The notes beneath the pieces are model-generated. The model was not told the DNA's origin. It saw nothing but the letters and a program-made list of their open reading frames with translations, and did not search any database. This document shows positions 15,338 through 23,472 of a stretch of 64,000 bases of DNA, one piece after another (within the stretch, counting starts at the first letter, position 1; each line of letters starts with the position of its first letter). A program made the position numbers and the translations under genes. Source of the stretch: a virus; the IMG/VR virus record IMGVR_UViG_3300042561_001059, positions 19,535-83,534 of that record; one strand, written 5' to 3'.

Positions 15338-16378
15338 ATGAAAAAAGCAATTATTACTGGAATTACTGGCCAAGATGGCGCATATCTTGCCAGGTTGCTT
15401 TTCGATCAAGGGTACGAAATCCTTGGCCTGGTTAGGAATAATGCCAATCCAGGAAGTAAAAATAAATTGAAGTGGATATTTAATGGCTACATCCCAGAAC
15501 AGATTAAGTTTGAATACTCGGACATGATGGATGCTACATCCATGCATCGGGCAGTAGATAACTTTGGTCCAGATGAGGTTTATAATCTGGCGGCCCAGAG
15601 TCACGTAGGTGTCAGCTTTAAATCTCCAGGGAGTACTGCACACATCAATGCACTGGGCGTACTGAACATCTTGGAAGCATGTAGGAATGCAGGTAAAATG
15701 CCCAAGTTTTATCAGGCATCTACATCAGAAATGTTTGGCAAGGTCCAGGAGGTGCCGCAGTGTGAATCAACGTACTTCTATCCGAGGAGTCCTTATGGTG
15801 TCGCCAAGTTATTTGGGTACTGGCTGACGGTCAATTACAGGGAAAGTTACGGATTGTTCGGTTGTAATGGCATCCTCTTTAACCATGAATCTCCGGTGAG
15901 GGGAGAAGAGTTTGTGACACGGAAGATCACGAAGGGTGTTGCACGCATTGCCAACGGGAAACAAGACTGTATTGAGTTGGGAAACCTGGATGCACGCAGG
16001 GATTGGGGCCATGCACGTGACTATGTGGAAGCCATGTACTTGATGTTGCAACAACCAAAGGCTAAAGACTATGTGATCTCGTCTGGTATCCAGACCAGTG
16101 TTAGGAGGTTTTGTGAGATGGCATTTAAAGCTGCAGATCTTCCCATCATTTGGAAAGGGTCTGGCATTGATGAAGTTGGGTATTGCCCCAGGTTGGAGGA
16201 AATTGTGGTCCGTATTAATCCTGAGTACTACCGTCCGGCAGAAGTAGACATGCTTTTAGGTGACGCAAGTGCAGCTCAAGTAGATCTTGATTGGCAGCCA
16301 CGGACTACACTGAATCAGTTAGTAGAAGAAATGGTTGCACATGATTTGCGTCAAGAGTGGGATGCCACTACTTGTTAA
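15338..16378 (+). CDS. gmd: GDP-mannose 4,6-dehydratase
   Basis: An extended short-chain dehydrogenase converting GDP-mannose to GDP-4-keto-6-deoxymannose. The NADP-binding glycine motif GITGQDG is at residues 8-14, the catalytic STSEMFG region near 128-134, Tyr153 and Lys157 in the YGVAK motif, and NHESPVRGEEFVTRKI near 190-205. Length (346 aa) is normal. Divergent from the ColD-like gene. The leader holds TATAAGGAATA (15321-15331), in which AAGGAA lies at ribosome-site distance. The product feeds fucose, rhamnose, perosamine or dideoxyhexose routes; the neighbour argues for the last. Confidence 0.95.
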   Translation: MKKAIITGITGQDGAYLARLLFDQGYEILGLVRNNANPGSKNKLKWIFNGYIPEQIKFEYSDMMDATSMHRAVDNFGPDEVYNLAAQSHVGVSFKSPGSTAHINALGVLNILEACRNAGKMPKFYQASTSEMFGKVQEVPQCESTYFYPRSPYGVAKLFGYWLTVNYRESYGLFGCNGILFNHESPVRGEEFVTRKITKGVARIANGKQDCIELGNLDARRDWGHARDYVEAMYLMLQQPKAKDYVISSGIQTSVRRFCEMAFKAADLPIIWKGSGIDEVGYCPRLEEIVVRINPEYYRPAEVDMLLGDASAAQVDLDWQPRTTLNQLVEEMVAHDLRQEWDATTC

Positions 16379-17219
16379 TAAAGGTTGCCATTTGTGCTTC
16401 CTTGAGTCGTTTGCGATGTAGCTCAATGACGCTTGGGTGAGGAACAACTTCTTTTTTGTGGATGATTTCAGCGTGAAGCGTGGGGTCTGCAATGACCAGG
16501 TAACCATTGTCTCGGATTCCACGACAGAATTCCCAATGCTCCACGCCATTAATGACAGCCCAACTCACATCGTCCAAGGCCTCTTCTTTGATCATGGCCA
16601 TTGAACCGAATGCACTATTGCAGACCACTGGTTCTTGATTGTCCCAGGCTTGGCGATCTTCTGGATTCAAGAATGGGTTGGCGGCAAACGTCATTGCCTG
16701 TTCACCATTGGAATCAAGAAGGGACCAACTATCAAAGTAAGAAGAACGCTCCGTATCCTCAATAAAATCACGAACGTTCTGCACAGTATTTGGTGAGACC
16801 ATCCCCCAATTTTCATTGGTATCCAGGCGGTCGATCATATCAATGATGAGGGTTGGCTCCCAGTGCACATCGCTGTCTGCGGCTAAGAGATAGTCAAAGT
16901 GGTAATAATTGTTAAGAAAGTCAAGAGCAATGTTTCGGTACCTGGCTTGATAACGGACTCGATCCAGGGATGCAACACTTCCCCATTTAGGAGCACCGAT
17001 GCGTTCTGAAATGACAAAACCTAGGCGTTCGGAGAGCCAGGACTGGAGAAGTTGTGGGGTCTTGTCTTGAGAATCATTCTCGAAAAAAGCGTATACGCAG
17101 TTGATTCCTTTTTCGAGAAGAGCTTCTTCCATGGCTTCAAATTGAGCCAACGAATACTTGAGGTAAGAAGAACTGTCCCGCCAGAGGGAGAGAATGGCTA
17201 AAGTCTTGGTGCTCATCAC
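16368..17219 (-). CDS. Glycosyltransferase, GT-A type, 283 aa
   Basis: Related to the enzyme at 13389: FENDSQDKT, RVRYQARYRNIAL, and an AADSDVHW acidic motif of the DxD type that would bind the metal-sugar nucleotide. It converges on gmd, overlapping its last 11 nt, and begins MM within 4 nt of the upstream small gene's stop. Donor and acceptor are unknown. Confidence 0.75.
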   Translation of the reverse strand: MMSTKTLAILSLWRDSSSYLKYSLAQFEAMEEALLEKGINCVYAFFENDSQDKTPQLLQSWLSERLGFVISERIGAPKWGSVASLDRVRYQARYRNIALDFLNNYYHFDYLLAADSDVHWEPTLIIDMIDRLDTNENWGMVSPNTVQNVRDFIEDTERSSYFDSWSLLDSNGEQAMTFAANPFLNPEDRQAWDNQEPVVCNSAFGSMAMIKEEALDDVSWAVINGVEHWEFCRGIRDNGYLVIADPTLHAEIIHKKEVVPHPSVIELHRKRLKEAQMATFINK

Positions 17220-17392
17220 AGATCCACGCGAATATAATCAATGCTTTTTTGCTGGAGACTCTTTTCGTATGCATCGGCCTCAAGAGTTTCAACGTCTTGG
17301 ACCACGGCGGACGAGTACTCTTCCCAATCATCCTCATCTGTTTGTAATCCTGTTGATGGTTCCAGGTAAAAACGCGTGAGATTTGAGGTCAT
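17216..17392 (-). CDS. Hypothetical acidic protein, 58 aa
   Basis: A short acidic ORF beginning MTSNLTRFYLEPSTG and ending SIDYIRVDL. Its stop overlaps the glycosyltransferase start, as expected for a coupled gene. Its composition is that of a natural soluble protein. No function is suggested by the sequence. Confidence 0.6.
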   Translation of the reverse strand: MTSNLTRFYLEPSTGLQTDEDDWEEYSSAVVQDVETLEADAYEKSLQQKSIDYIRVDL

Positions 17393-17470
17393 TAGTAAGA
17401 AATCTCTGAAGAAAGACTAGCGCATTAACAGTAAAAAAGATTAAAATATAAGGAATATACACAATCTTTC

Positions 17471-18322
17471 ATGGTTGTTGCTGATATTCCGACTGAACCT
17501 TGGTATAAAAAATACTCAGAAGAGCCGGAGCTTTTTGATGAGCTGAACTCAAAACCGGCCAGAGTCACAATCAATGGTAAGCGCCATTACCATACTCCGT
17601 TCCTGACGGGTCCAGCGCCATCAGTAACAACCATAATTTCTGAGACCGCATCAGAAGCCAACAAAAAGAAGTTAGAGATGTGGTCCAAGAATAATCCAGG
17701 CATGAAGGAGGCGGCAGCAGAGAGAGGAACTGCTATCCACTCATGTATGGAGCATTACCTCAAGAAAGAAATTGTTGATGTGCCGGAAGAATATGAAGAG
17801 TTTTGGTCCGGGATGCCACAGATTTTAGACCAGTTTCAAGAAGTAGTTTGGGCTGAGACTCCTTTGTGGGAAAAACATAAATTTGCTCTGTCGGAAGATG
17901 GTGTGGGAAGAGTGTGGGGATGTGATGAAGAAGGGCGAGCATGGTCTGGATCTCCAGATATTATTGGGGTAGCCGGTAACAAACTGACGCTTGCCGACTT
18001 AAAGACATCGAATGGACCCTATTACAGACGATGGCCCAAGAACCTAGAGAAAGGGTCGCCTGAATGGAGAGCTAATCTAGCAGGGTATATGAAATTTTCC
18101 AAGTGTTGCTTACAATTGGGAGCATACGACTTGGGAATTGAACAGACTTTAGGGATGAGGGTCCAGCAGGGGGCCATCATTGTTTCGACGAAAGATAAGA
18201 CGCAACTCTTCTTAATTACTAGGAATCACCTCAACATCATGAGAGAAAAGTGGTTGAAGGTGGTACAAGAGTACTATGAACAAATCAAGGTGATGGACGA
18301 TTATGACCCCGATCTTGTCTGA
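17471..18322 (+). CDS. PD-(D/E)XK exonuclease, Cas4/RecB-like, 283 aa
   Basis: A nuclease probably used for host DNA breakdown or recombination, replacing T7 gp6. The expected blocks appear in order: RGTAIHSCMEHYL (His at ~90), SPDIIGV (Asp at ~162), LADLKTS (Asp-x-Lys at ~175) and QLGAYDLGIE (~215). No Cys cluster for an iron-sulphur centre is evident, unlike Cas4 proper. The leader carries TATAAGGAATA (17447-17457). It opens the primase-helicase operon, overlapping the next gene by 20 nt. Confidence 0.85.
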   Translation: MVVADIPTEPWYKKYSEEPELFDELNSKPARVTINGKRHYHTPFLTGPAPSVTTIISETASEANKKKLEMWSKNNPGMKEAAAERGTAIHSCMEHYLKKEIVDVPEEYEEFWSGMPQILDQFQEVVWAETPLWEKHKFALSEDGVGRVWGCDEEGRAWSGSPDIIGVAGNKLTLADLKTSNGPYYRRWPKNLEKGSPEWRANLAGYMKFSKCCLQLGAYDLGIEQTLGMRVQQGAIIVSTKDKTQLFLITRNHLNIMREKWLKVVQEYYEQIKVMDDYDPDLV

Positions 18323-18602
18323 GATTTGGAAAGAACTGATCAAATGGTGGAAGAAGGTTTGGTTTGAAGCCAGGCTGAAGGCTAGGCTGCAGATGATCGA
18401 ATGGCAGACGCAAGTAGAGGCTGAGCTTGAAAGGAAGGAAAGGTTTGAGCCTGTCTACCAGGAGAAGCCGGTAGATGAAGAGTTGCAAACAGGAGAGTCT
18501 CAACTGCTTGGTGGTGAGATGAGATTGGCGGCCAAGTGGGTGATTGAAGAAGAGAATGTAAGAAAAAGTAATGAACAGGATAGGTCTAATGAGACCAACT
18601 GA
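18303..18602 (+). CDS. Hypothetical protein, 99 aa
   Basis: Not recognised. Trp- and Arg-rich amphipathic N-terminus (IWKELIKWWKKVWFEARL), then a Glu/Arg-rich helical region. It might bind nucleic acid or membrane. Its start overlaps the exonuclease C-terminus, so coupling with that gene is likely. Confidence 0.6.
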   Translation: MTPILSEIWKELIKWWKKVWFEARLKARLQMIEWQTQVEAELERKERFEPVYQEKPVDEELQTGESQLLGGEMRLAAKWVIEEENVRKSNEQDRSNETN

Positions 18603-18642
18603 TCTTTGGAAAGTGATAAGAATTGGTCAGGGTTGGGGACAT

Positions 18643-18658
18643 TAGGATAAAAGAAATA
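18643..18658 (+). promoter_or_regulatory. Promoter-like motif TAGGATAAAAGAAATA
   Basis: Close variant of the TAGAATAA motif, 13 nt before the next ATG. It sits in a 69-nt gap inside the exonuclease-primase run and could drive the primase-helicase gene separately. Confidence 0.4.
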
Positions 18659-18671
18659 CAACCTCACTCTC

Positions 18672-18860
18672 ATGGAGATTCCGGTCTCGGTCGGGGAGTG
18701 GATGCAAGACCTTTGTTTTCGCATGGATAATGCGGAAGAGGGGGATTGTTTTCTTCTCCCATCACCAATGCACCTTCACGCTTATGAGCTAGTTAAGGAA
18801 GCGCAATTTCCGGAAAAGAATTTTAGAGTTAAGGTAGGGAACCTGGAGTGTCTGCTGTGA
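18672..18860 (+). CDS. Hypothetical protein, 62 aa
   Basis: Not recognised. A soluble protein with SVGEWMQDLCFRMDNAEEGD, reading like a small regulator or partner. Overlaps the primase-helicase start by 13 nt. Confidence 0.6.
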   Translation: MEIPVSVGEWMQDLCFRMDNAEEGDCFLLPSPMHLHAYELVKEAQFPEKNFRVKVGNLECLL

Positions 18861-21538
18861 CCAGTGCAAATTTACTAACCTTGAAACCGGGCGAAATTAA
18901 CCTCCAGTGGATCCCGATCGAGTGGCCTCTTACTCCACTGGGGGAGAATAAAAATCCATATCTGACTGGTTGGCAGAACAAACCCTGCACTCCACATGAG
19001 ATTGCAAATGAGATCCAGGGGGGAGAGTGTAAAGCTGTTGGCCTCATTTCAGGTCCTTGCTACAACGAACCATATGGTCACGTTTGGGTTGACGTTGACG
19101 GACCCAGTGTTTACCAGTTGGTAGAAGAAGTTTCGGGGCATCAATTTGAGCAGGCACTCCCTGCTACCTTGACAATCTGTAGCGGTAAGAAGGGTAGGGA
19201 ACGTCGCCTATACCGCATCAATAAAAAAGATTGGGGTCATTTTGTACGTAATAAATATGTATGGCATGCATCGGCGGAAAAGGAGAAACTTGAGATCCTT
19301 TGGCAAAAGCACCAGGGTGTCTTGATGGGGTCTCACCCTGAGACTGATGGTTACTACACGCCTGAAGGGTTGGGATTTGAGTGGGTGCTAAGCATTCCCT
19401 ACTTACCTGCTTGGATTCTCGAAGGAATTAAAGATAAAAACAAGAAGCAAGGTAAGCCTTCCACTGAGCAGGGCAGGGTTGTTGGCCCAGGGTTTGCAAT
19501 TAATACGCGCATTTCACTTGAAAGGGACATGCAACTTGCTGTTGAAGCAACGTGGGCTATGCCTCCAGAAGCTGCAGATGATTACGATATTTGGATTATG
19601 GCGGGCCAAGCTCTCCATGAATTGGACGAATCGCTTCTTGATGTTTGGGATGATTGGTCTAAGCAGAGCGATAAGTACAAGCCAGGAGAATGTCAGAGGA
19701 GGTGGCAATCCTTTTCGAAGGGTGGTGGCAGAAGCATTGGATCGCTAATTCATATTGCCAAAGAGAATGGTTGGAAGCCAAGTGAGAACTATAAAGCGAT
19801 GAACGTTGATGATGAAACACTTGAACACGTATCCAAAGTCCTTGAGGAAATTGAAGAAGACATGGAACTCACCATTGAACCAGAGCGTGAATTAGTTGAG
19901 CTGAAGAGAGCTGATGTAAATATCCAGGCAAAGACAAAGAGTAAGAAAGGGAAGGATGGAAGTAACGTAACTCGCAACGCATCATCTGATGTCATTGCCG
20001 ATTTGTTGCTTCAGATGTACAGGGGCAACCTTTTGTACAGCCTTCCTCACGGTCAATTTTTTCTTTATGAGAAAGAAGGAAAAGGGCTCTGGTCTCCCAT
20101 GCAGAAGGTTGAGATCCTTGGTGACATCCGCGATAAGTTAAAAGAAATTAAAGAGTCTGGTGATTTGTTGCCAATGGGCTTCAGCTCCAGGCTGATGACC
20201 GATATGAGTGAACATCTTCAGTCGGCACTTTGTTTTAACGGTTGGTATGAAAGTGGTGATCTCCTCCTTTTCACCAATGGTATTTTGAATGTTGAGACCA
20301 GGGAGCTTCTTCCATTTAAGAGGGAGAAGTACATGACTCAGCAGATGCCATATGACTATGATCCTGCGGCTACCTGTGAAGATATTGTTGTTTGGTTAAA
20401 GCACACTCAATACAACAACTGGCAACGTGCTCAGGTACTCAGGGCTTGGTTAAGGGCCACATTGTTGGGTCGCTATGAATTGCAAAAGTTTCTTGAAATT
20501 GTTGGCCCAGGTAAGTCTGGTAAGTCAACGTATGCAAACCTGGCAGTTGCCTTGGTTGGCAAGAGGAATGTGTACTCAACTGACTTTGAGAACCTGGAGA
20601 AGAATAGATTTGAAGCCGCTGGTTACATGGGTAAAAAGCTGTTGCTGTTCCAGGATGCAGATCGTTGGGGTGGCTCTGTTTCGAGATTGAAAGCAATCAC
20701 CGGTAACGACTGGATTCGTTCTGAACGTAAGTATCAGCATGAAAATAATGAACCATTTCAATTCAAAGGGTTGGTGATGATTACTGCCAACGAAGCTATT
20801 CAGACAACAGACTACACCTCTGGTTTGGCCAGGCGGAGACTGACGATTCCATTTGATCGTCCTTTTACTGGATCACAGAAAGAACAAAAAGAACTCATCA
20901 AATTCAATACGAAAGGTGAGCCGCAAGGTGAGTTTGCTCCGCTGTTACCAGGGCTGGTTAATTGGTTGTTGGATATGAGTGAGGATGAAATGAGGGAATA
21001 CCTGATGGAAACCAATAAAAAAGTTGAGTTCTTTGGTAAGTATGCACACGTTCAAAACCTGAGGTCAAACCCAATCCTGGACTGGATGGAACACAAGATT
21101 GTTTTTGATCCGGGCGTTAAGTCGTGCATTGGTTTCTTGACTGGTAGCGCCAGTAATCAGTCATATGACAACCACACGCGTTGGCTGTACGCAAGCTATG
21201 CCGAATTCTGTAAACGGTGTAACGTTCACTCCATGAGCAGGAGCAGGTTCGAGGTTGTGTTCCTTGATATCTGCAGAAACCAGTTGAGTTTAAACGTATT
21301 TAATAGGAGGAATAGCAAAGGGTTGTTGTTCTTTAATGTGGCCGTTCGTGAATCTGATGGGAAGTACGATAACTATCCAAGTATCGTGACGGTTGCATCC
21401 GATAAAGAAAAGTATGAAATTGAATATGGCGTAAAGATTTCTGTGAATAGAGATGCGAGAATTGAAGATCAAGAAACTGTACTAGAAGCTGATGAACAAT
21501 ACGGGTCGACACCTGATCCTGGACCTTTATCGATGTGA
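18848..21538 (+). CDS. Primase-helicase (prim-pol, PriCT-2, D5/SF3 helicase), 896 aa
   Basis: Primes and unwinds DNA at the fork. The N-terminus has an archaeo-eukaryotic primase-polymerase core (HVWVDVDG near residue 77). A PriCT-2-like linker follows (IWIMAGQALHELDE near 247). The C-terminal half is a superfamily 3 helicase of the D5/P4 type: Walker A GPGKSGKST near 552, Walker B LLLFQDAD near 597, sensor VMITANE near 643 and an Arg finger in LARRRLTIPF. GTG 18848 is the likely start, inside the previous gene. T7-type polymerases usually pair with a gp4 helicase, so this pairing is mosaic. The end overlaps speD by 47 nt. Confidence 0.9.
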   Translation: MSAVTSANLLTLKPGEINLQWIPIEWPLTPLGENKNPYLTGWQNKPCTPHEIANEIQGGECKAVGLISGPCYNEPYGHVWVDVDGPSVYQLVEEVSGHQFEQALPATLTICSGKKGRERRLYRINKKDWGHFVRNKYVWHASAEKEKLEILWQKHQGVLMGSHPETDGYYTPEGLGFEWVLSIPYLPAWILEGIKDKNKKQGKPSTEQGRVVGPGFAINTRISLERDMQLAVEATWAMPPEAADDYDIWIMAGQALHELDESLLDVWDDWSKQSDKYKPGECQRRWQSFSKGGGRSIGSLIHIAKENGWKPSENYKAMNVDDETLEHVSKVLEEIEEDMELTIEPERELVELKRADVNIQAKTKSKKGKDGSNVTRNASSDVIADLLLQMYRGNLLYSLPHGQFFLYEKEGKGLWSPMQKVEILGDIRDKLKEIKESGDLLPMGFSSRLMTDMSEHLQSALCFNGWYESGDLLLFTNGILNVETRELLPFKREKYMTQQMPYDYDPAATCEDIVVWLKHTQYNNWQRAQVLRAWLRATLLGRYELQKFLEIVGPGKSGKSTYANLAVALVGKRNVYSTDFENLEKNRFEAAGYMGKKLLLFQDADRWGGSVSRLKAITGNDWIRSERKYQHENNEPFQFKGLVMITANEAIQTTDYTSGLARRRLTIPFDRPFTGSQKEQKELIKFNTKGEPQGEFAPLLPGLVNWLLDMSEDEMREYLMETNKKVEFFGKYAHVQNLRSNPILDWMEHKIVFDPGVKSCIGFLTGSASNQSYDNHTRWLYASYAEFCKRCNVHSMSRSRFEVVFLDICRNQLSLNVFNRRNSKGLLFFNVAVRESDGKYDNYPSIVTVASDKEKYEIEYGVKISVNRDARIEDQETVLEADEQYGSTPDPGPLSM

Positions 21539-21851
21539 TCCGGAGGTTTTGGATGATTATGAGAAGTTGGTTGATGTGCTGACCCAGGCATTGGTGTTGT
21601 CTAGGGCAACGGTGCTTCAGGTTGTTGGTCATCGGTTTCAGCCGCAGGGCGTGACTCTGTTGGTACTACTGGCAGAATCACACGCTTCCATTCATACCTG
21701 GCCGGATGAACGGTATGCGGCAATTGATTTTTATACCTGTAACTCCATGACGGATACGGAGGGGATCAAAGCATTGTTGAAGAAAGAATTGAAGGCGGAA
21801 AGTTTTATAGAGAGGGAAATTACTAGATCAATTAATGAAAACATTCGTTAA
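21492..21851 (+). CDS. speD: S-adenosylmethionine decarboxylase proenzyme
   Basis: Makes decarboxylated AdoMet for spermidine synthesis. The self-cleavage and active-site block ESHASIHTWPDERYAAIDFY is complete: Ser63 (pyruvoyl source), His68 and Cys83 are at the positions known from the Thermotoga enzyme. Length (119 aa) matches the short bacterial class. It overlaps the primase-helicase gene in another frame. SpeD is a known cyanophage auxiliary metabolic gene. No speE is visible here, so the host aminopropyltransferase would be needed. Confidence 0.9.
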   Translation: MNNTGRHLILDLYRCDPEVLDDYEKLVDVLTQALVLSRATVLQVVGHRFQPQGVTLLVLLAESHASIHTWPDERYAAIDFYTCNSMTDTEGIKALLKKELKAESFIEREITRSINENIR

Positions 21852-21887
21852 TTAATTGGATATAATCGGACAAGTTCTGATTTTCCA

Positions 21888-23150
21888 ATGACTAAACCAA
21901 AGCTTTTGTGGATTGGCGATATTATCGCTCGCACCGGATTTGCTCGTGTAACAGAAAATGTTCTTGAGCGAATCAAAGAAGAATATGAAGTGGTTGTATT
22001 GGGATGTAACTGGCATGGTGACCCACATCCTCTTCAGAACACATACAAAATTTTTCCAGCTACCAACAGGTTTCAGCAGGCTCCGTTTGGAGAGGACCGT
22101 ATTCGTGAAGTAGTGGAGGGCGAAAAGCCTGACGTTATCTTTACGATTAATGACATCTGGATTGTTAATGAACAGTACCGACGTATCGAGGATCTGCATA
22201 AGGCTGGTCGGTTTAAGTTTGTTGGCTACTGCCCCATGGATTCGTATGGCTGGATTGGGGGCATCAGCGATACTGCTAATGAATGGGATGCGTTGATTTC
22301 CTATACGGAATTTGGTGCATACGAATTTATTAAGGGTGGTATTCGTAAGCCGATTACTGTTATCCCCCACGGGATTACTGATGGTCAGTTTTATCCCAAG
22401 GATAAAGCGCAATGCCGAAAGGAGTTGGGCCTGAAGGAAGAAGACTTTATTGTTTTCAACGGGAATAGGAATCAGTTCAGGAAAAGGATTGATATCACTA
22501 TTTCTGCGTTTGCTGAGTTTGCGAAGGAAAGGCCTAATGCAAAGTTGTATTTGCATATGGGTACCAAGGATCAGGGCTGGGATGTGATGCAGGTGTTCGG
22601 TAGGGAGATGGTTCGTAGGGGACTTGATCCCAACGGAAGGATCATCATGACCGCCCAGACGCCTAACCCTCCTGCTGTCGAAGTTGAGCTGCTTAACACG
22701 ATTTATAACGCGGTTGACGTTGGTGTCAATACGTGTAAAGGGGAAGGATGGGGGCTCGTCAATTTTGAGCACGCTGCCTGCAGGGTGGCTCAGGTGGTGC
22801 CAGACCATACGTCCTGTAAAGAGATCTTTGAGGGCTACGGGAAGCTGATTCGGTGCGACCACGTGGATGTGGACGTGAACTTCGCCAGGGAGATGCCATG
22901 CCCCTCTGACGCCCACCTGGCCGAGATTCTGGCTGAGCTGTACGAAAGTCCCGAAGAGCTGCTTCAGACGGCTGAGAAGTGCTACCAGAGGGCTACGGAC
23001 GTTGCCTTCCAGTGGGACACCGTTGCTGCCGAATTCCACAAGGTGTTTCAAGAGGTGCTTTCTGATACGTATGAACTAGAGCAGAAGGAAGTCTCACCTG
23101 TCGCAATTGAGAAGAAAAGTAAGAAGGGAAAAGGGAAGAAAACTGCTTAA
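21888..23150 (+). CDS. Glycosyltransferase, GT-B fold (GT4-like), 420 aa
   Basis: A retaining-type glycosyltransferase with two Rossmann-like halves: an N-terminal start GDIIARTGFARVTENVL, a middle VIPHGITDGQFYPKD linker and a C-terminal FNGNRNQFRKRID donor-site region with GEGWGLVNFEHAA. The C-terminal ~25 residues are Lys-rich. Third-position GC rises in the last third (from about 22700), unlike the AT-rich first part, suggesting a recombination joint. A -10-like TATAAT lies 22 nt upstream. A strong terminator follows. Confidence 0.8.
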   Translation: MTKPKLLWIGDIIARTGFARVTENVLERIKEEYEVVVLGCNWHGDPHPLQNTYKIFPATNRFQQAPFGEDRIREVVEGEKPDVIFTINDIWIVNEQYRRIEDLHKAGRFKFVGYCPMDSYGWIGGISDTANEWDALISYTEFGAYEFIKGGIRKPITVIPHGITDGQFYPKDKAQCRKELGLKEEDFIVFNGNRNQFRKRIDITISAFAEFAKERPNAKLYLHMGTKDQGWDVMQVFGREMVRRGLDPNGRIIMTAQTPNPPAVEVELLNTIYNAVDVGVNTCKGEGWGLVNFEHAACRVAQVVPDHTSCKEIFEGYGKLIRCDHVDVDVNFAREMPCPSDAHLAEILAELYESPEELLQTAEKCYQRATDVAFQWDTVAAEFHKVFQEVLSDTYELEQKEVSPVAIEKKSKKGKGKKTA

Positions 23151-23178
23151 CCTTTTCTTAGCCAAAGTCCTACCACCC

Positions 23179-23238
23179 ATCCCCAAGACCAGGCCCATCA
23201 CCAAAACGTAGTGGTGGCAATGGTTTTGGGGATTTTTA
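23179..23238 (+). terminator. Intrinsic terminator with long loop
   Basis: A 12-bp stem (ATCCCCAAGACC with GGTTTTGGGGAT, one G-T pair) is followed by five T. The 31-nt loop holds smaller self-complementary segments. It lies 28 nt after the GT4 gene and ends the exonuclease-primase-speD-glycosyltransferase transcript. Confidence 0.75.
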
Positions 23239-23320
23239 CCAGGGATGAGAGGGTGGAGAAGGGCGGACTTTGGGGGGAATTGGGCTACTTGACCCCCCCC
23301 TTCAAACAACCCTTCACAAT

Positions 23321-23383
23321 ACGTGAACGTTTTGGTGCGAATGTACACAGGTTGTGTGTACAATTGGACTAAATCATTCACGT
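23321..23383. repeat. Nested inverted repeat in gene-free stretch
   Basis: An inner 8-bp inverted repeat (TGTACACA/TGTGTACA, 5-nt loop) lies inside an outer 7-bp one (ACGTGAA/TTCACGT). The two arms between them are each 14 nt and about 10 of 14 positions can pair. The whole can fold as one 63-nt hairpin. The gap 23239-23472 otherwise holds only C-rich and G-rich tracts. An open frame continues through it from GTG 23323, but the structure argues for non-coding leader or operator. Confidence 0.55.
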
Positions 23384-23472
23384 GCTACGAAAAGAAATTA
23401 AAAGGGGGGTATTCTCGTCAAACTCCGACCAAGTCCTACCAAAAGCCTTTCCACCCATCGCAACTGAGTCTC

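Noticed and set aside
17137-17337. 66-codon minus-strand ORF over the glycosyltransferase start
   Set aside because: The 58-residue frame at 17216-17392 fits the operon better (stop overlapping the next ATG) and has a more natural composition.
21852-23051. 399-codon minus-strand ORF opposite the GT4 glycosyltransferase
   Set aside because: The plus frame has clear glycosyltransferase blocks. The antisense product has no recognisable motif and lies on the strand opposite the operon.
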